A stretch of 22,446 nucleotides of DNA from Bacteroidota bacterium (GCA_009937085.1 JAACDD010000178.1:1-22446); one strand, 5' to 3'. Counted from the stretch's first letter, positions 5,833 to 16,000 are shown. The notes: generated by a model not told the origin, from the sequence alone. A program made the numbers and translations.

Positions 5833-7842
5833 TTAATTGTATTGCTCTCCGCTCCCTTGAGCATACAGTATGCCGCTCCCGTCGGCCATGGTAGGCCACG
5901 TAAAGCTCAATTTACCTTTCGGGTTGGCATCGCCAAAAAGTACATCTGCAATACCTTCACCCGCCATGCCAGGTAAAAAAGAAGCTAAAAAAGCGTCCCA
6001 TTGCGCTTCCATATCATGCACCAACAATGGGCGTCCTGAAAGCAATAAAACGACGACCTTATTTCCAGAAGCATTGGCGCGTTCTAAAACTTCTAAATCA
6101 GCTTTATTTAGGCGTAAGTCAGCGTCGTCGCCAAAGCCTTCAGCATAAGGATATTCTCCAATAACAGCGAGAACAACATCGCCTTCAGGTAGTGTATTCG
6201 CGTTTGGATCATAGGAGATTTTCGCACTTGGTGCTACTATTTTAATACCATCCAAAATAGTTGTGCCGCTTGGCTGAAGTACACGGTTTGCCATAAAAGC
6301 AGTAAAATCAGCTGGAGAGACTTTACCATTTTTGTCAAGGTCAATTTCGTTAAAATAACCTATCCAATCCGCTGGATTAAATTTGTTTTCGAAAATTTTT
6401 TCAAGTTGTGTATTATATTCGGCTTTGGTAAGTATCCTATTAGCATTGTAGTCCAAAAAGTGGAAATCGGGCGTGAAAAACCCTTGCCAGTTGGATGTCC
6501 AACCGCCATTTTGAACACCAAGGTTATTTGCCGCAGAGCCCACTACCGTAATTGAAATGGACTTATCAAAAGGAAGTATTCCCTCGTTTTTCAATAATAC
6601 AGTAGATTTTTGAACCGCTTCACGAGCAAGGGCACGGTGCTCCAACGAGCCTAATTTATCTAAGTACGAATCGTCAATCAAGGGGTCGTCAAAAAGACCA
6701 ATCTCCATTTTAACTTTTAAAATTCTACGTACAGCGTCGTTAATACGATCCATGGGAACACTGCCTTCGTTTACAGCATCAATCAGTAGCTTAATAAATG
6801 TTTTGTAGTGTTGTTGGTTTTGACCTTTCATGACCCCTGGAACCATAACCATATCAATCCCTGCATTAATGCCATTTATTACGTCCGATTTGTAATCCCC
6901 TGGAATTTCATCAATTCCTGCCCAATCTGAAACGACAAAGCCTGCAAAGCCAAGTTCTTCTTTAAGTAAATCGGTTAAAAGGTATTTACTACCGTGGCAT
7001 TTTTCTCCGCGTACACTATTAAAACTCGCCATTATCGTTTTTACATCGGAAGCAATAGCCGTTTTATACGGAGGAAGATATATTTCCCGAAGCGACTTAT
7101 CATCTAATTGAACATCGCCTCGGTCAATATGGTATGTGTGTTGACCATCTACCCTGGTGCCCGTACCCCAAAGCGTAGCCCCATCACCTATAAAATGTTT
7201 GGCACAGGCAGCCACTTGTTTGTTTTGCACACTTGACAACCTATCTTGGTAGCCTAAAATAGCTGCTTTCGTAAGCCCATCCACAATATCGGTAGTTTGA
7301 CCAAATCCTTCGTAAAAACGCCCCCATCTAGCATCTTGCGGAATGGTAATACAAGGCGAAAAAGTCCAATGAATTCCAGTAGCAGCAACCTCAATTGCTG
7401 TAGCTTTATTTACGCGATATACTAGGTCAGCATCATTAGACGCACCAAGAGCGAGATTGTGCGGAAATACTGTAGCGCCCAAAACATTATTATGCCCATG
7501 GACGGCATCAATTCCATAAATAAGGGGAATTCCAAGACGGCTACTCATAGCGATTTTTTGAAATCCATTTACCATTTCTAGCCATCCTTTTGGTGTATTT
7601 GTTTTAGGAACTGAACCACCTCCGCTAAGAATAGAACCAATATGATAGGTTTGAATATCCTGCGGACTATCCAGCAAACGCATATCAACTTGTGTCATTT
7701 GACCCACTTTTTCAGCTAAAGTCATTTGGCTCAAAATGGCATCCACTTTTTTTGAAATACTTTTTTCTTGCATTGACGTTTGCGAACAGGACGTAAAGGC
7801 AAGAAAAGCAATAAGCAAAAGGTTAATCCATATTGATTTCAT
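5833..7842 (-). CDS. GH3 beta-glucosidase lipoprotein with inserted EF-hand pair
   Basis: This GH3 exo-beta-glucosidase probably releases glucose from laminari-oligosaccharides. It has a lipoprotein signal (lipobox TSC, Cys19), so it is membrane-anchored outside the cytoplasm. Family motifs run in order: KVGQMTQ (45-51), IDAVHGHNNV (111-120), KHFIGDGAT (215-223), and the nucleophile Asp306 in GFVVSDWAG. In domain 2, GGWTSNWQG (446-454) is the substrate-clamping loop and GEYPYAEGFGD (562-572) holds the likely acid/base Glu. Between WQG and GTTILDGI, residues about 456-524 form an extra segment with two EF-hand loops (464-475 DYNANRILTKAE; 501-512 DLDKNGKVSPAD). Typical GH3 enzymes join these motifs directly. 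The C-terminus ends soon after the FTWP strand, lacking the usual LFPFGYGL tail. It is the last hydrolase of the operon, 22 bp after the cytoplasmic GH17. Confidence 0.95.
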   Translation of the reverse strand: MKSIWINLLLIAFLAFTSCSQTSMQEKSISKKVDAILSQMTLAEKVGQMTQVDMRLLDSPQDIQTYHIGSILSGGGSVPKTNTPKGWLEMVNGFQKIAMSSRLGIPLIYGIDAVHGHNNVLGATVFPHNLALGASNDADLVYRVNKATAIEVAATGIHWTFSPCITIPQDARWGRFYEGFGQTTDIVDGLTKAAILGYQDRLSSVQNKQVAACAKHFIGDGATLWGTGTRVDGQHTYHIDRGDVQLDDKSLREIYLPPYKTAIASDVKTIMASFNSVRGEKCHGSKYLLTDLLKEELGFAGFVVSDWAGIDEIPGDYKSDVINGINAGIDMVMVPGVMKGQNQQHYKTFIKLLIDAVNEGSVPMDRINDAVRRILKVKMEIGLFDDPLIDDSYLDKLGSLEHRALAREAVQKSTVLLKNEGILPFDKSISITVVGSAANNLGVQNGGWTSNWQGFFTPDFHFLDYNANRILTKAEYNTQLEKIFENKFNPADWIGYFNEIDLDKNGKVSPADFTAFMANRVLQPSGTTILDGIKIVAPSAKISYDPNANTLPEGDVVLAVIGEYPYAEGFGDDADLRLNKADLEVLERANASGNKVVVLLLSGRPLLVHDMEAQWDAFLASFLPGMAGEGIADVLFGDANPKGKLSFTWPTMADGSGILYAQGSGEQYN
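6271..6477 (-). other. EF-hand pair insertion inside the GH3 gene
   Basis: This stretch encodes GH3 residues about 456-524. EF loop 1 (6418-6453) carries D, N, N at positions 1, 3, 5 and E at 12. EF loop 2 (6307-6342) carries D, D, N, G at positions 1, 3, 5, 6, V at 8 and D at 12, a textbook calcium-binding loop. The intervening residues form helices with a Phe/Trp-rich face, as in paired EF-hands. The flanking GH3 motifs are intact and in frame. Confidence 0.8.
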
Positions 7843-7864
7843 AATATATTATTTGTTAAGTCTT

Positions 7865-8821
7865 TTAAAATTTTAACTTTTCACTTTTATCCCAAAGCCC
7901 CCAATAAGCACCAACTTCGCCTTCTGGACCAACTTTCCAAGATTCGTCAAAAGAAGAAAAATAAAACACGTCTATGTTTGCATTTTTTGCCCACACTTGG
8001 GTATTTATAAAGTACTTCATGGCGTGTACATCTGAGGGTACTGACCCTTTTAGCGGTTCGCCTTTACTTGGCCAGCCTGTTTCGGTAATGATAATTTTTT
8101 TCCCTTTAGCAGCACTCAATACCTGCCCATACATCTGCTGCATATGATTAAGTGCATATGCTTCGGGGCAGCCTTCCCAAAAGGGGTAGCAATTAGATAA
8201 AATAACATCTGAATATTCAACAAGTTCTGGGTGTGAAGAAAATTCGTAATACGCATCAACATAGCCTATGGGTATATGTGAAGGGATCGCCTTACGAACA
8301 CGCTTCATGAATTTTAAAAGTTGTTCAAGCGTCAAATCATTTCGGTAAAGCACCTCGTTACCCACGGCAGCGATATCTACACAACCTTCATTTGCAAGTG
8401 CAATGAGTGACGCTATTTCAAGTTCATTTTTTTCGTCATCGTCTCCAAGCCATGCGCCTACCATGGTTTTTAGTCCATGGGCATGCGCCAAACGGGGAAT
8501 GTGTTCATTGCCCTCGATACAGGAAAAGGAACGTATCCATTTGGAGTATGGTTTTAAGATTTTTACACGACGTTCCACTTGTGCTTTGGTAATGGTATCT
8601 CCAGGCTGTTGACCATCTTCATACATGCTAAAGCAAATTCCATGTATTCCTGCTTTAAGCGTTTTACGCCACAGCTCTTTGAAATCTTCAGGGATAAAAT
8701 CTTCAGCAATAAGATCTTCAGAAGTAAAGCCTTCGGGTATAAACGCTTCAAAATCAACTCCTTTATAGGACTTGTGCGTTAATTCTTCTAAGCTAAATTC
8801 TATGCCTTTTCTGAATGACAT
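7865..8821 (-). CDS. GH17 beta-1,3-glucan hydrolase/transglycosylase, no signal peptide (cytoplasmic)
   Basis: GH17 enzymes cleave or transfer beta-1,3-glucans with retention of configuration. The acid/base Glu156 lies in AAVGNEVLYRND and the nucleophile Glu247 in IIITETGWPSKG, both signature GH17 motifs. Strand 1 is GIHGICFSMYEDGQQPGD (59-76), and the eighth-strand region is FYFSSFDESWKVG. The product is 318 residues with no signal sequence: the N-terminus is MSFRKGIEFSLEEL, polar and charged. It is therefore probably cytoplasmic, acting on imported oligosaccharides alongside the phosphorylase. Residues 21-50 form a five-residue repeat (see the repeat entry). It sits 9 bp after the GPH symporter gene. 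The sequence supports beta-1,3 specificity by family, not exact action. Confidence 0.95.
   Translation of the reverse strand: MSFRKGIEFSLEELTHKSYKGVDFEAFIPEGFTSEDLIAEDFIPEDFKELWRKTLKAGIHGICFSMYEDGQQPGDTITKAQVERRVKILKPYSKWIRSFSCIEGNEHIPRLAHAHGLKTMVGAWLGDDDEKNELEIASLIALANEGCVDIAAVGNEVLYRNDLTLEQLLKFMKRVRKAIPSHIPIGYVDAYYEFSSHPELVEYSDVILSNCYPFWEGCPEAYALNHMQQMYGQVLSAAKGKKIIITETGWPSKGEPLKGSVPSDVHAMKYFINTQVWAKNANIDVFYFSSFDESWKVGPEGEVGAYWGLWDKSEKLKF
8672..8761 (-). repeat. Degenerate 15-bp tandem repeat in the GH17 N-terminal extension
   Basis: Six 5-residue units occupy GH17 residues 21-50: GVDFE, AFIPE, GFTSE, DLIAE, DFIPE, DFKEL. The first five end in Glu and all have an aromatic or aliphatic residue near the second or third position. 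At the DNA level the units are 15 bp, and copies of an (A/G)ATCTTCAG-like core recur on the plus strand between about 8690 and 8745. This is consistent with in-frame tandem duplication. Confidence 0.7.
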
Positions 8822-8830
8822 TGTGTAAAA

Positions 8831-10252
8831 TTAAGATTGTTTTCTTTGCTCAGCCAAAGCCTTTTTTATTTCAGCAGCTTTTTGTTCTGTAATGTCATAG
8901 TTTTTCATGATGATAACCGCACCTATCACTCCTGCAATGGGTAAAAGAGTGTAAAACAATCGCATTCCTGTAACGGCAGATTCGGTAACATTAGCTGCAT
9001 CAAAACCTACAATCATAAGAAACAAACCGCCTAATAATGCTGCAACACCATAGCCTAATTTCACCATCCACCAATAGACAGCACCAAGAACACCTTCTCT
9101 TCTTTTACCTGTATTAAGCTCATCCAAATCACATACATCGGCTGTCATAGACATCATAATGGTAAATAGGCTCCCTATTCCAAATGAGTGAAAAGGCAAC
9201 GCATATAAAAACAAGTGTGGTTTACCTGGAACAAACAAAAACCAAAATAAAATATAACCGATAATGGAGATAAATTGAGACACCATAAATGCCTTCTTTT
9301 TACCCATTTTTCTCGACATCAAAGTAATTAAAGGGATGATTAAAAAAGACGTGATCAATGCACCTACTGAACCATGCATTGCGGGCCAATTTCCAGCACT
9401 TGCAGGGTCGCTATTAAAAAGATAATGAACAATAATTAGAAATGTATAGGGGGCAATTACGTTGAACGAGTTGAAAATCAAAAAAGTAGCAAAAGCGATT
9501 TTTCTAAACTGTTTGATTTTAAACGCCTCTAAAGCCGATAAAAATATTCCTTTAATACTTTTTAATACATACGTAGCGTTAATGGGGAGAAAGTCTGTAC
9601 GATCTAATGTAGACTTGCTTTTGATAAAAATTGCGGGTACAATGGCAAATAGCGTACACGACAAAGCCACCCAAATCGATAATTCTCTTACTCCTTGATC
9701 TGCGCCAATGGGGAACCATTCTGGGTCATAAAGAATAACCCAAAACCAAGGTGCTATTACCCATGCCCATTGCCCAATAAATTGTGCAATGGCCATAATT
9801 TGTGTCCGTTCGTGAAAGTCTTCGCTAATTTCATACCCCATAGCAACATAAGGGACACTAAAAATGGTAAGCCCCAAATAAAACACCAAAGACCACAAAA
9901 AGAAATAAATAAAATTAAATAAAATGCCGTTGTCTCTATGAATTTGCCACATCGCAATGTAGGCGATCCCCATAAGAATTCCCCCAATGAACACATACTG
10001 CCTTCTTCTTCCCCACTTGGACTTGGTGTTATCTGAAATAAACCCCATGATAGGGTCTGTAATTGCATCAAAAATTCTTGGGGCAAATTGAATGATTCCC
10101 CATAAAAGTGCAGCAAAACCAAGATCTTGAACAAGCACAATAATAAAAACGCCTAAAGCTGCTGGAAACATTTGATTGGCCAACATCCCAACGCCAAAAG
10201 CTATTTTTTGGCCCATCGGGACTTTTTTTGATGATGTGTGTTGGTTCCCCAT
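8831..10252 (-). CDS. GPH-family (MelB-like) sugar:cation symporter
   Basis: The 473-residue MFS protein has twelve hydrophobic segments and GPH-family signatures. DAITDPIMGFISDNTKSKWG followed by RRRQYVF is the loop 2-3 motif, and DLDELNTGKRREGVLGAVYW in the second half is the matching signature. It should move sugars across the inner membrane with a cation. In this operon the likely cargo is glucose or laminari-oligosaccharides, inferred from context. Tandem genes flank it: GH30 upstream (4-bp gap) and the cytoplasmic GH17 downstream (9-bp gap). The N-terminus (GNQHTSSKKVPMGQKIAFGVG) has no cleavable signal. The C-terminus is a charged cytoplasmic tail (EQKAAEIKKALAEQRKQS). Confidence 0.93.
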   Translation of the reverse strand: MGNQHTSSKKVPMGQKIAFGVGMLANQMFPAALGVFIIVLVQDLGFAALLWGIIQFAPRIFDAITDPIMGFISDNTKSKWGRRRQYVFIGGILMGIAYIAMWQIHRDNGILFNFIYFFLWSLVFYLGLTIFSVPYVAMGYEISEDFHERTQIMAIAQFIGQWAWVIAPWFWVILYDPEWFPIGADQGVRELSIWVALSCTLFAIVPAIFIKSKSTLDRTDFLPINATYVLKSIKGIFLSALEAFKIKQFRKIAFATFLIFNSFNVIAPYTFLIIVHYLFNSDPASAGNWPAMHGSVGALITSFLIIPLITLMSRKMGKKKAFMVSQFISIIGYILFWFLFVPGKPHLFLYALPFHSFGIGSLFTIMMSMTADVCDLDELNTGKRREGVLGAVYWWMVKLGYGVAALLGGLFLMIVGFDAANVTESAVTGMRLFYTLLPIAGVIGAVIIMKNYDITEQKAAEIKKALAEQRKQS

Positions 10253-10256
10253 AATG

Positions 10257-11747
10257 TTAATTTTGGTGGTCGTTAATTACAATCGTTTGTATAGCTTTAG
10301 GGCTTATACTGATGGTTTTGGTTAGGCCGTTAAGTGATAGTTCAAAATTTTTGGGAAAAGTTCCTTCGTTAAAAACGACAACTGCAATAGATGCATCTGG
10401 GTTTTTGGCAGCAGTCACCATAAGTTCCTTGTCAGAATTTTGGGCATCAATGACTATAGCACCTGGACGAATATGTTTGCTAAAATGTGACATGATATAG
10501 TACAAAGGAGTGAAATAAACTTCGTCCTTTTCTGTATCCACAATTACCGGAGCAATACACCAGTTATTTGCCCAATTGGGACCGCCTTTTGTATCTAAAA
10601 CCATGTTCCAATCTACCCAACCGTCAACCCAATTATTAAGACACCCAATGATGTCTCGGGCATAACGGTTTGCGGGTGCATATTTTGGATGTAAATATTT
10701 TTTAGACGCTTCGCGCCAATCGTAGCCCCAATCTGTGGCTTCTTTTTTCCAATACCATTTATCGTCTTGCCACACCGGAACTTCGGCATCTATACAGGCT
10801 TCTGTTTGAATAAGATATTTGTCGGGAGCCTTTTCGTGCGCATATTGTAGTTCTGTTGGGAAATAGTCATACGTACTTTCGTACCAATGCACGGCAGTAC
10901 CGTCGTAATATTTTGATGATGCTTCGTCTTTATACATCACATCTACCCACTCGCGAATGCCTTCACGGTTTTGATCATACCCTAGTATAACTAAATCGCC
11001 CTTGCCATCAGCTTCTAACTTCGGCCCTAAAAAATGTTGTACAAAATGGGTCATTTCTTCAGGGGAATAATGCATACTCTCCCAATTTTCGCCGTTGCCA
11101 TGTGGTTCATTTTCAACGGTAAAGCCCCATATATCAATACCCTCCGCTTTATAGGCATCTACATATTTCGAAAAAAATAAGGCCCAAGTGTCGTAATACT
11201 CGGGAAGTAGTTTTCCGCCCACCCAACTGTTGTTGTCTTTCATCCATGGTGCAGCAGACCAAGGAGAGGCAAAAAGACGAAAGCCGTCTTCCGAAACAGC
11301 CAGAGCATCCTTTATCATGGGGATGAGGTCCTCTCTATCTTCATCCACAGAAAAATGTTTTAACTCAGCATCGCCAGCAACAGCTGTATACGAGTAATTG
11401 TTCAAGGAAAAATCACATGAATTCATGTGAGTTCGCGTAAGCGAATATCGCGCACCATCTTTTGCAAAATACGCGCGTAAAATACGGTCTCTATTTGCTT
11501 TACTTACTTGATTAAGTAAATAAGCTGAGGACTCTGTAAACGCTCCTCCAAAACCAGTAATCACTTGAAATTCTTTAGAATCATCAAGGGTTATGGTTGA
11601 GGGGTTTGCTGTAGCAACAAAATCAGTTCGTTTTGTAAGGTTGTTTCCGCTTTCAGACGTCTCAAAAACCTCCACTTCTAGGGGTTGTGTACATGAAGTT
11701 AATATCATAACTAGTATAAATCCGATTTGATTTGTGTTGCGTATCAT
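10257..11747 (-). CDS. GH30 (subfamily 1-like) beta-glucosidase/beta-1,6-glucanase lipoprotein
   Basis: GH30 enzymes act on beta-1,6- or beta-1,3-glucans. In laminarin loci GH30 is generally assigned to beta-1,6 side chains. The acid/base Glu214 is in GFTVENEPHG and the nucleophile Glu316 in YLIQTEACID. Earlier family motifs are VITGFGGAFTESSAYLL (62-78) and LFASPWSAAPWMKDN (158-172). The C-terminal beta-sandwich (about 425-496) ends with ISISPKAIQTIVI. A lipoprotein signal (ILTSC, Cys19) places it on a membrane outside the cytoplasm. The length of 496 residues is normal. The start is 4 bp after the upstream GH17 stop, and the stop is 4 bp before the symporter, implying translational coupling. 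Exact linkage specificity cannot be read from the sequence. Confidence 0.95.
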   Translation of the reverse strand: MIRNTNQIGFILVMILTSCTQPLEVEVFETSESGNNLTKRTDFVATANPSTITLDDSKEFQVITGFGGAFTESSAYLLNQVSKANRDRILRAYFAKDGARYSLTRTHMNSCDFSLNNYSYTAVAGDAELKHFSVDEDREDLIPMIKDALAVSEDGFRLFASPWSAAPWMKDNNSWVGGKLLPEYYDTWALFFSKYVDAYKAEGIDIWGFTVENEPHGNGENWESMHYSPEEMTHFVQHFLGPKLEADGKGDLVILGYDQNREGIREWVDVMYKDEASSKYYDGTAVHWYESTYDYFPTELQYAHEKAPDKYLIQTEACIDAEVPVWQDDKWYWKKEATDWGYDWREASKKYLHPKYAPANRYARDIIGCLNNWVDGWVDWNMVLDTKGGPNWANNWCIAPVIVDTEKDEVYFTPLYYIMSHFSKHIRPGAIVIDAQNSDKELMVTAAKNPDASIAVVVFNEGTFPKNFELSLNGLTKTISISPKAIQTIVINDHQN

Positions 11748-11751
11748 GATT

Positions 11752-13026
11752 TTAATTCAGGTTGTATTCTAAGATATTTGGTGGCAGAACAGATATAAAT
11801 ACGTTCTCATTATTTCCATTAAAGGTTTTTGTTATGGGTGCTCCATTTCGTGTGAGCCCATCAAAAGCTCCACTGTCAACGAAATCCCATAGCGCATATT
11901 TGGCTTTTCCGTCTATTGTCATTAGCCCAAAATGATTTTCTGAGCCCTTTGGGTTATGCGCGTCTTTCCACGGCTCGTCAAAGGCCTCAAAATAAAAACA
12001 AGACAGGCTATTTTGCTTAGCCCAAGTGCGCATAAGTTTGTAATACTTTGCCTGTTTGTACTGATCTGCAGCGTGAGAGCCTTTTCTGCCGTAAAACCCA
12101 TTTGAAATTGTTGCCCATCCCGTTTCACCAATATGAATAGGTTTTTCAATGCCCAAGCTGTTCATGTATTTTTTTACATCGTTGTATTGCGAAATGGCAA
12201 AATCTCTAGCCCGCAACATCGCAGCGTCAATCAGTTGACGTGGCGTTTTGTCCTTAGCTTCTTCTTGAGTGATTTCCCAAAAAGCTGGACTGTAATGCGT
12301 ATTGTGGAAGGGATACGTATGCATGGAAATGTAATCCACGGCTGCAATGAGTGCTTCTAAATCTTCATTGTGGTAGGAGGTATCCCCACCACCCCAAGAA
12401 GCAAAATCGTCTGAACACGTAATCCACAAGTCTTTAGACAGATTCCCGTTTTTCTTTAGATCTTGCAGGTGTGTTACCCATTTTAAAACAACATTTGGCT
12501 GCACGTAGTAAGAGGTTGCCCATCTTACCATGGCCTCATTTCCAACGGCAATTATTTTAACTATTTCTGGGTACTGATTGGCAAGTTCAACCGCTTTGGC
12601 AATTTCGTGTTCATTTCGTGGACTTTCAACATGATGATTCACTACCTTTTCTGTCCACGCATTTAGACAATCAATCCAAGCGCCTAGCATTACGTACATT
12701 TCAAATTCAGGATTTTCGGCTCTTAGTTCCGAAATTGCTTTTAGCAAATTAGCTGCCTGCGGCAAATGCACATTATAAGTTCTTACAATTCGAATACCCA
12801 TAGCGTGAAGAATTTTCATGTCTTCTTTTAGCTCAGCAATTGTGGGCTGAATATCTCTAGAAATTTTTCGGTATCCCCCGTACGATATTGCTTCGTAATT
12901 CGGGTTTCCTAAAATTTCGGCCGCAGTTTTACTTGTCATATTCGAGTGTTGTGTGTTACAAGACACTGAAAACCAAAGTACTAGAGCGAAACATCCGTAA
13001 AATCCGATAATTCTTATAGTGCTCAT
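11752..13026 (-). CDS. GH17 beta-1,3-glucanase lipoprotein
   Basis: This is the second GH17 of the operon, 424 residues, lipid-anchored (MSTIRIIGFYGCFALVLWFSVSC, Cys23). Catalytic motifs are IIAVGNEAMVRW (acid/base Glu164) and IHIGETGWATISNG (nucleophile Glu301). Strand motifs include AISYGGYRKISRD (46-58), MGIRIVRTYN (76-85), YISMHTYPFHNTHY (232-245) and FYFEAFDEPWK. A GG-YR start is common in flavobacterial GH17. The ATG at 13026 is chosen because the in-frame TTG at 13053 adds nine residues before a clean signal peptide. It probably cuts beta-1,3-glucan at the surface or in the periplasm. It lies 46 bp after the phosphorylase gene and 4 bp before GH30. Confidence 0.95.
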   Translation of the reverse strand: MSTIRIIGFYGCFALVLWFSVSCNTQHSNMTSKTAAEILGNPNYEAISYGGYRKISRDIQPTIAELKEDMKILHAMGIRIVRTYNVHLPQAANLLKAISELRAENPEFEMYVMLGAWIDCLNAWTEKVVNHHVESPRNEHEIAKAVELANQYPEIVKIIAVGNEAMVRWATSYYVQPNVVLKWVTHLQDLKKNGNLSKDLWITCSDDFASWGGGDTSYHNEDLEALIAAVDYISMHTYPFHNTHYSPAFWEITQEEAKDKTPRQLIDAAMLRARDFAISQYNDVKKYMNSLGIEKPIHIGETGWATISNGFYGRKGSHAADQYKQAKYYKLMRTWAKQNSLSCFYFEAFDEPWKDAHNPKGSENHFGLMTIDGKAKYALWDFVDSGAFDGLTRNGAPITKTFNGNNENVFISVLPPNILEYNLN

Positions 13027-13072
13027 ACTTGAAGGGGAAATCAATATCCACAAATGATTTTTTAGTTAAATA

Positions 13073-16000
13073 CTATTCTTTCAAAACAGAAACGATTATT
13101 TTATTAATGGTATTAGTCCTTTTAAAAAGAGCAGTACTGATGGTTGCGTCCAATTGGTTTGACGAAAATGTTTGTGTATCGCCAGATTGGAAGACCACTT
13201 CGGTACTTGCCGTTTTTGATTTTTTATAAATAATTGGTACTTGACAATAGGTAAATGCCAATGTGTCTTTTTCTAATGGAATCGAATTCGCCTCGCCTGT
13301 TAGATTCACATAGTGGAACGTTTGTGGTGAAGTTAAAAATTCAGAACCTCGAAGTATGGTTGGATCAAATCTGAGAATACCGTTTGACACACGAACACCA
13401 AGTTCTCCAAAACGACTGATAATATCTTCTTTTACCTGCCCTGTCATTCCAGGTTGTTGCGCGCCTTTTCCGCCAGGGGTGTGCGAATACGGATCTGTTG
13501 GGAACGCACCGTATAGTTCTGGTGATTTATGCGCACCTATACCTGCGTTAATTTCAAAATAATGATCAAATAATTTCCCTACCAATGCGGGGTCTTCGTT
13601 AGCCTGAATCGCATCGCGCGTAATCTCATAAACTGCCAAAAGCAATTTAGACACCATGTGCCAATAAATGGATCCTAAACCTTCGTAGCCAAAGAACGTT
13701 CCTGAACGTCCTGTGAAAGATTTATGGTCAAAAATGTCCTCGAAAACTTGCTCCACATAAGCGGTTTCGTTGGCTACCATCACTTGATATTGTTCAGGCA
13801 ATGCCTTGAGTGCAGCTTGCAAACTATCTACATTGTTAAAGTTTCCGTTAAAGTGATAATCACCACGTAAATCTTTTGAAAGCACTTGCTTGTTGTTGTC
13901 ACTGACCAATTTTGTTAGTAACGCTGATGCCGCAACTTTATCCTTAGGAATTGTGTTTTTATTTACAAAACGAGGGAGTTCTTTGTTTGGATATAATATA
14001 TAACTGTACTGGTCAGGTCTGAACAATGCGCTCGCCTTTAGTCCATTAAGCACATCCAAACTTTCTTTGGCAGATAAATAGCCAGAGCTAAGCACCGCAA
14101 CTTGTCCTTCAAGCATTTCTGGAAGATGTGAAATACGCACCTCATCCGTTCCGTTTACTGTCATTAGGTTATAGGCGTGGTACAGACTGTCTTTACGTTT
14201 GTTTACCTCAATGGAGTGCTCCAAAAATGCCGTTGCTACATCCAAAAAGGACACCAACTCTTCTTTGGTAACCACGTCTTTATCACCCGAAAAACGATTG
14301 TCATAAATGGTATTGCGGTATAAGCTCCCTGCCTCACCGAGTACATCCATAACACGTTTTCTGTCCCCATCTGAAATGGTTCCGTTAAGCAACGATTTGT
14401 GTTCTTGTAGTCCCGCTGTAACTTGATTGAAAAACAGGTGTAGTTCCTTAGAAATATGAAAATCTGTACTTTCTGATTTCTCTACAACAGTCTCAAAAAA
14501 GCGTAAAAAACGACGTAAATAATACAAGGTTACCATAGACACCCCGTTTCCAACAAGGGCGTTATTGGCATCATTCCATTCTGGGCGTTGGGTGTTCATC
14601 CAAATGCCACCTTCAGGAATAAAGTTTGACATTTTAGCCAAAACTGTTGCTAATATTTTTTCAACGAGATTAACCTTGTAAATAAAAACGGTATTGTCAC
14701 GAAGCAATGCCCCGTCTACACCAATTTCTTCGCGCTTAAAATGGATTTTTTCTTCACGCTCAAAGTCAAAATCGATAGTGTTTTTGGCATCTTTTAAAAT
14801 ATCCTGATAGCTCTTGATACGGTAAGGCACGTTGGCATAAACAAACAAATCTTGTTTGAAATAAGACTCCAGCTTATTGGGATAATACTCCTCAATAAAT
14901 TCTAAGAATTTTAGGAGATAAATAATTTGATGATCACCCCAATAGCCAATGTACGACCACGGATTGTCAGGCTCAATGGTTTCCCAATCAAATCCACCTT
15001 TAGTAACGCGATACGGGTTGTATCCATCGAAAGTAGTGGCATTCAAAAACTTGTGAATCATGCCCTCAATAAACTCTGGATACGAGTGTGCCAAAGCTTC
15101 CCAATTTTGGAAAATATCTCGCCAGTTTCCTTCGTAATCTAAAATTTTATCCCCGTTTTCAGTTTGGGTATTAATTGAAAATTTATTCCAAGGACGACTC
15201 GGGTCGCCATGACGGCGGCTAAACTTTAACGGTAAGTACTCAAAGCATAAACGTTTAAAGTTTTTATTATCGTCCGTTTCAGCAATTTCTTTAAGACGAT
15301 TCACTTCAAATACATCGGGAAGTGCTTCTAAAACAGCTTCTTTTAATCTAAATACTTTGCGGTTGGCATTCGCTATATAGGTAATGAAATCTGCTTTTTC
15401 AATTTGGTAATTATTGTCAAAAATACCTCCTCGCATGATGTTAAACATGGTGTTGGCAAAATGACGAATGTTACGCAGTCGATCGTTTGTCATTTGCAAT
15501 CCATCAGCAGCGCCTACCAATTGTATCAGGTTTGTAGAACCCTGTGCAACATCTTCCAATACTGCTGCTTCCAAATGGAGGTTATGAAGTAATTCATCTT
15601 TGATTGAAACAACATCTGATATGGTCTTATTTACATCAGCTACGAGCATCCAATTTTTTGAGTCACCACCAGACAATTTGATGGTGTCTGTAATAAAATA
15701 GGCCCCTTTTTCAGCTTTGATATTTACTTCTTGTTGTGGGTCTTGTCCACTGCGAAACGTATCCAATTGTAGCGATGAAATAAGCTTTTTGGAATTTTCA
15801 AGTCCAATAGACCAAACTATGTTTGCTTTTAAGGATTCGCTGGGTTCAGCCTTGTCCACAATAATAGCACTCAGTGAATAAATACCAAGTCCCGTGTCTT
15901 CTTCCAACTCACATTTTTTGTAGGCATCAACAAGGTTGCTGCTAGCGTTTTGCAAGGCTGGATCTACACCGTTTGGTAAAATATTCTGAATCCCATCCAA

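Noticed and set aside
8403..8782. Several plus-strand open frames opposite the cytoplasmic GH17
   Set aside because: They are antisense shadows of a well-supported GH17 gene and lack promoter signals or recognisable sequence.
13027..13053. TTG start for the lipid-anchored GH17
   Set aside because: The extra nine residues precede a complete lipoprotein signal that begins at the ATG at 13026.
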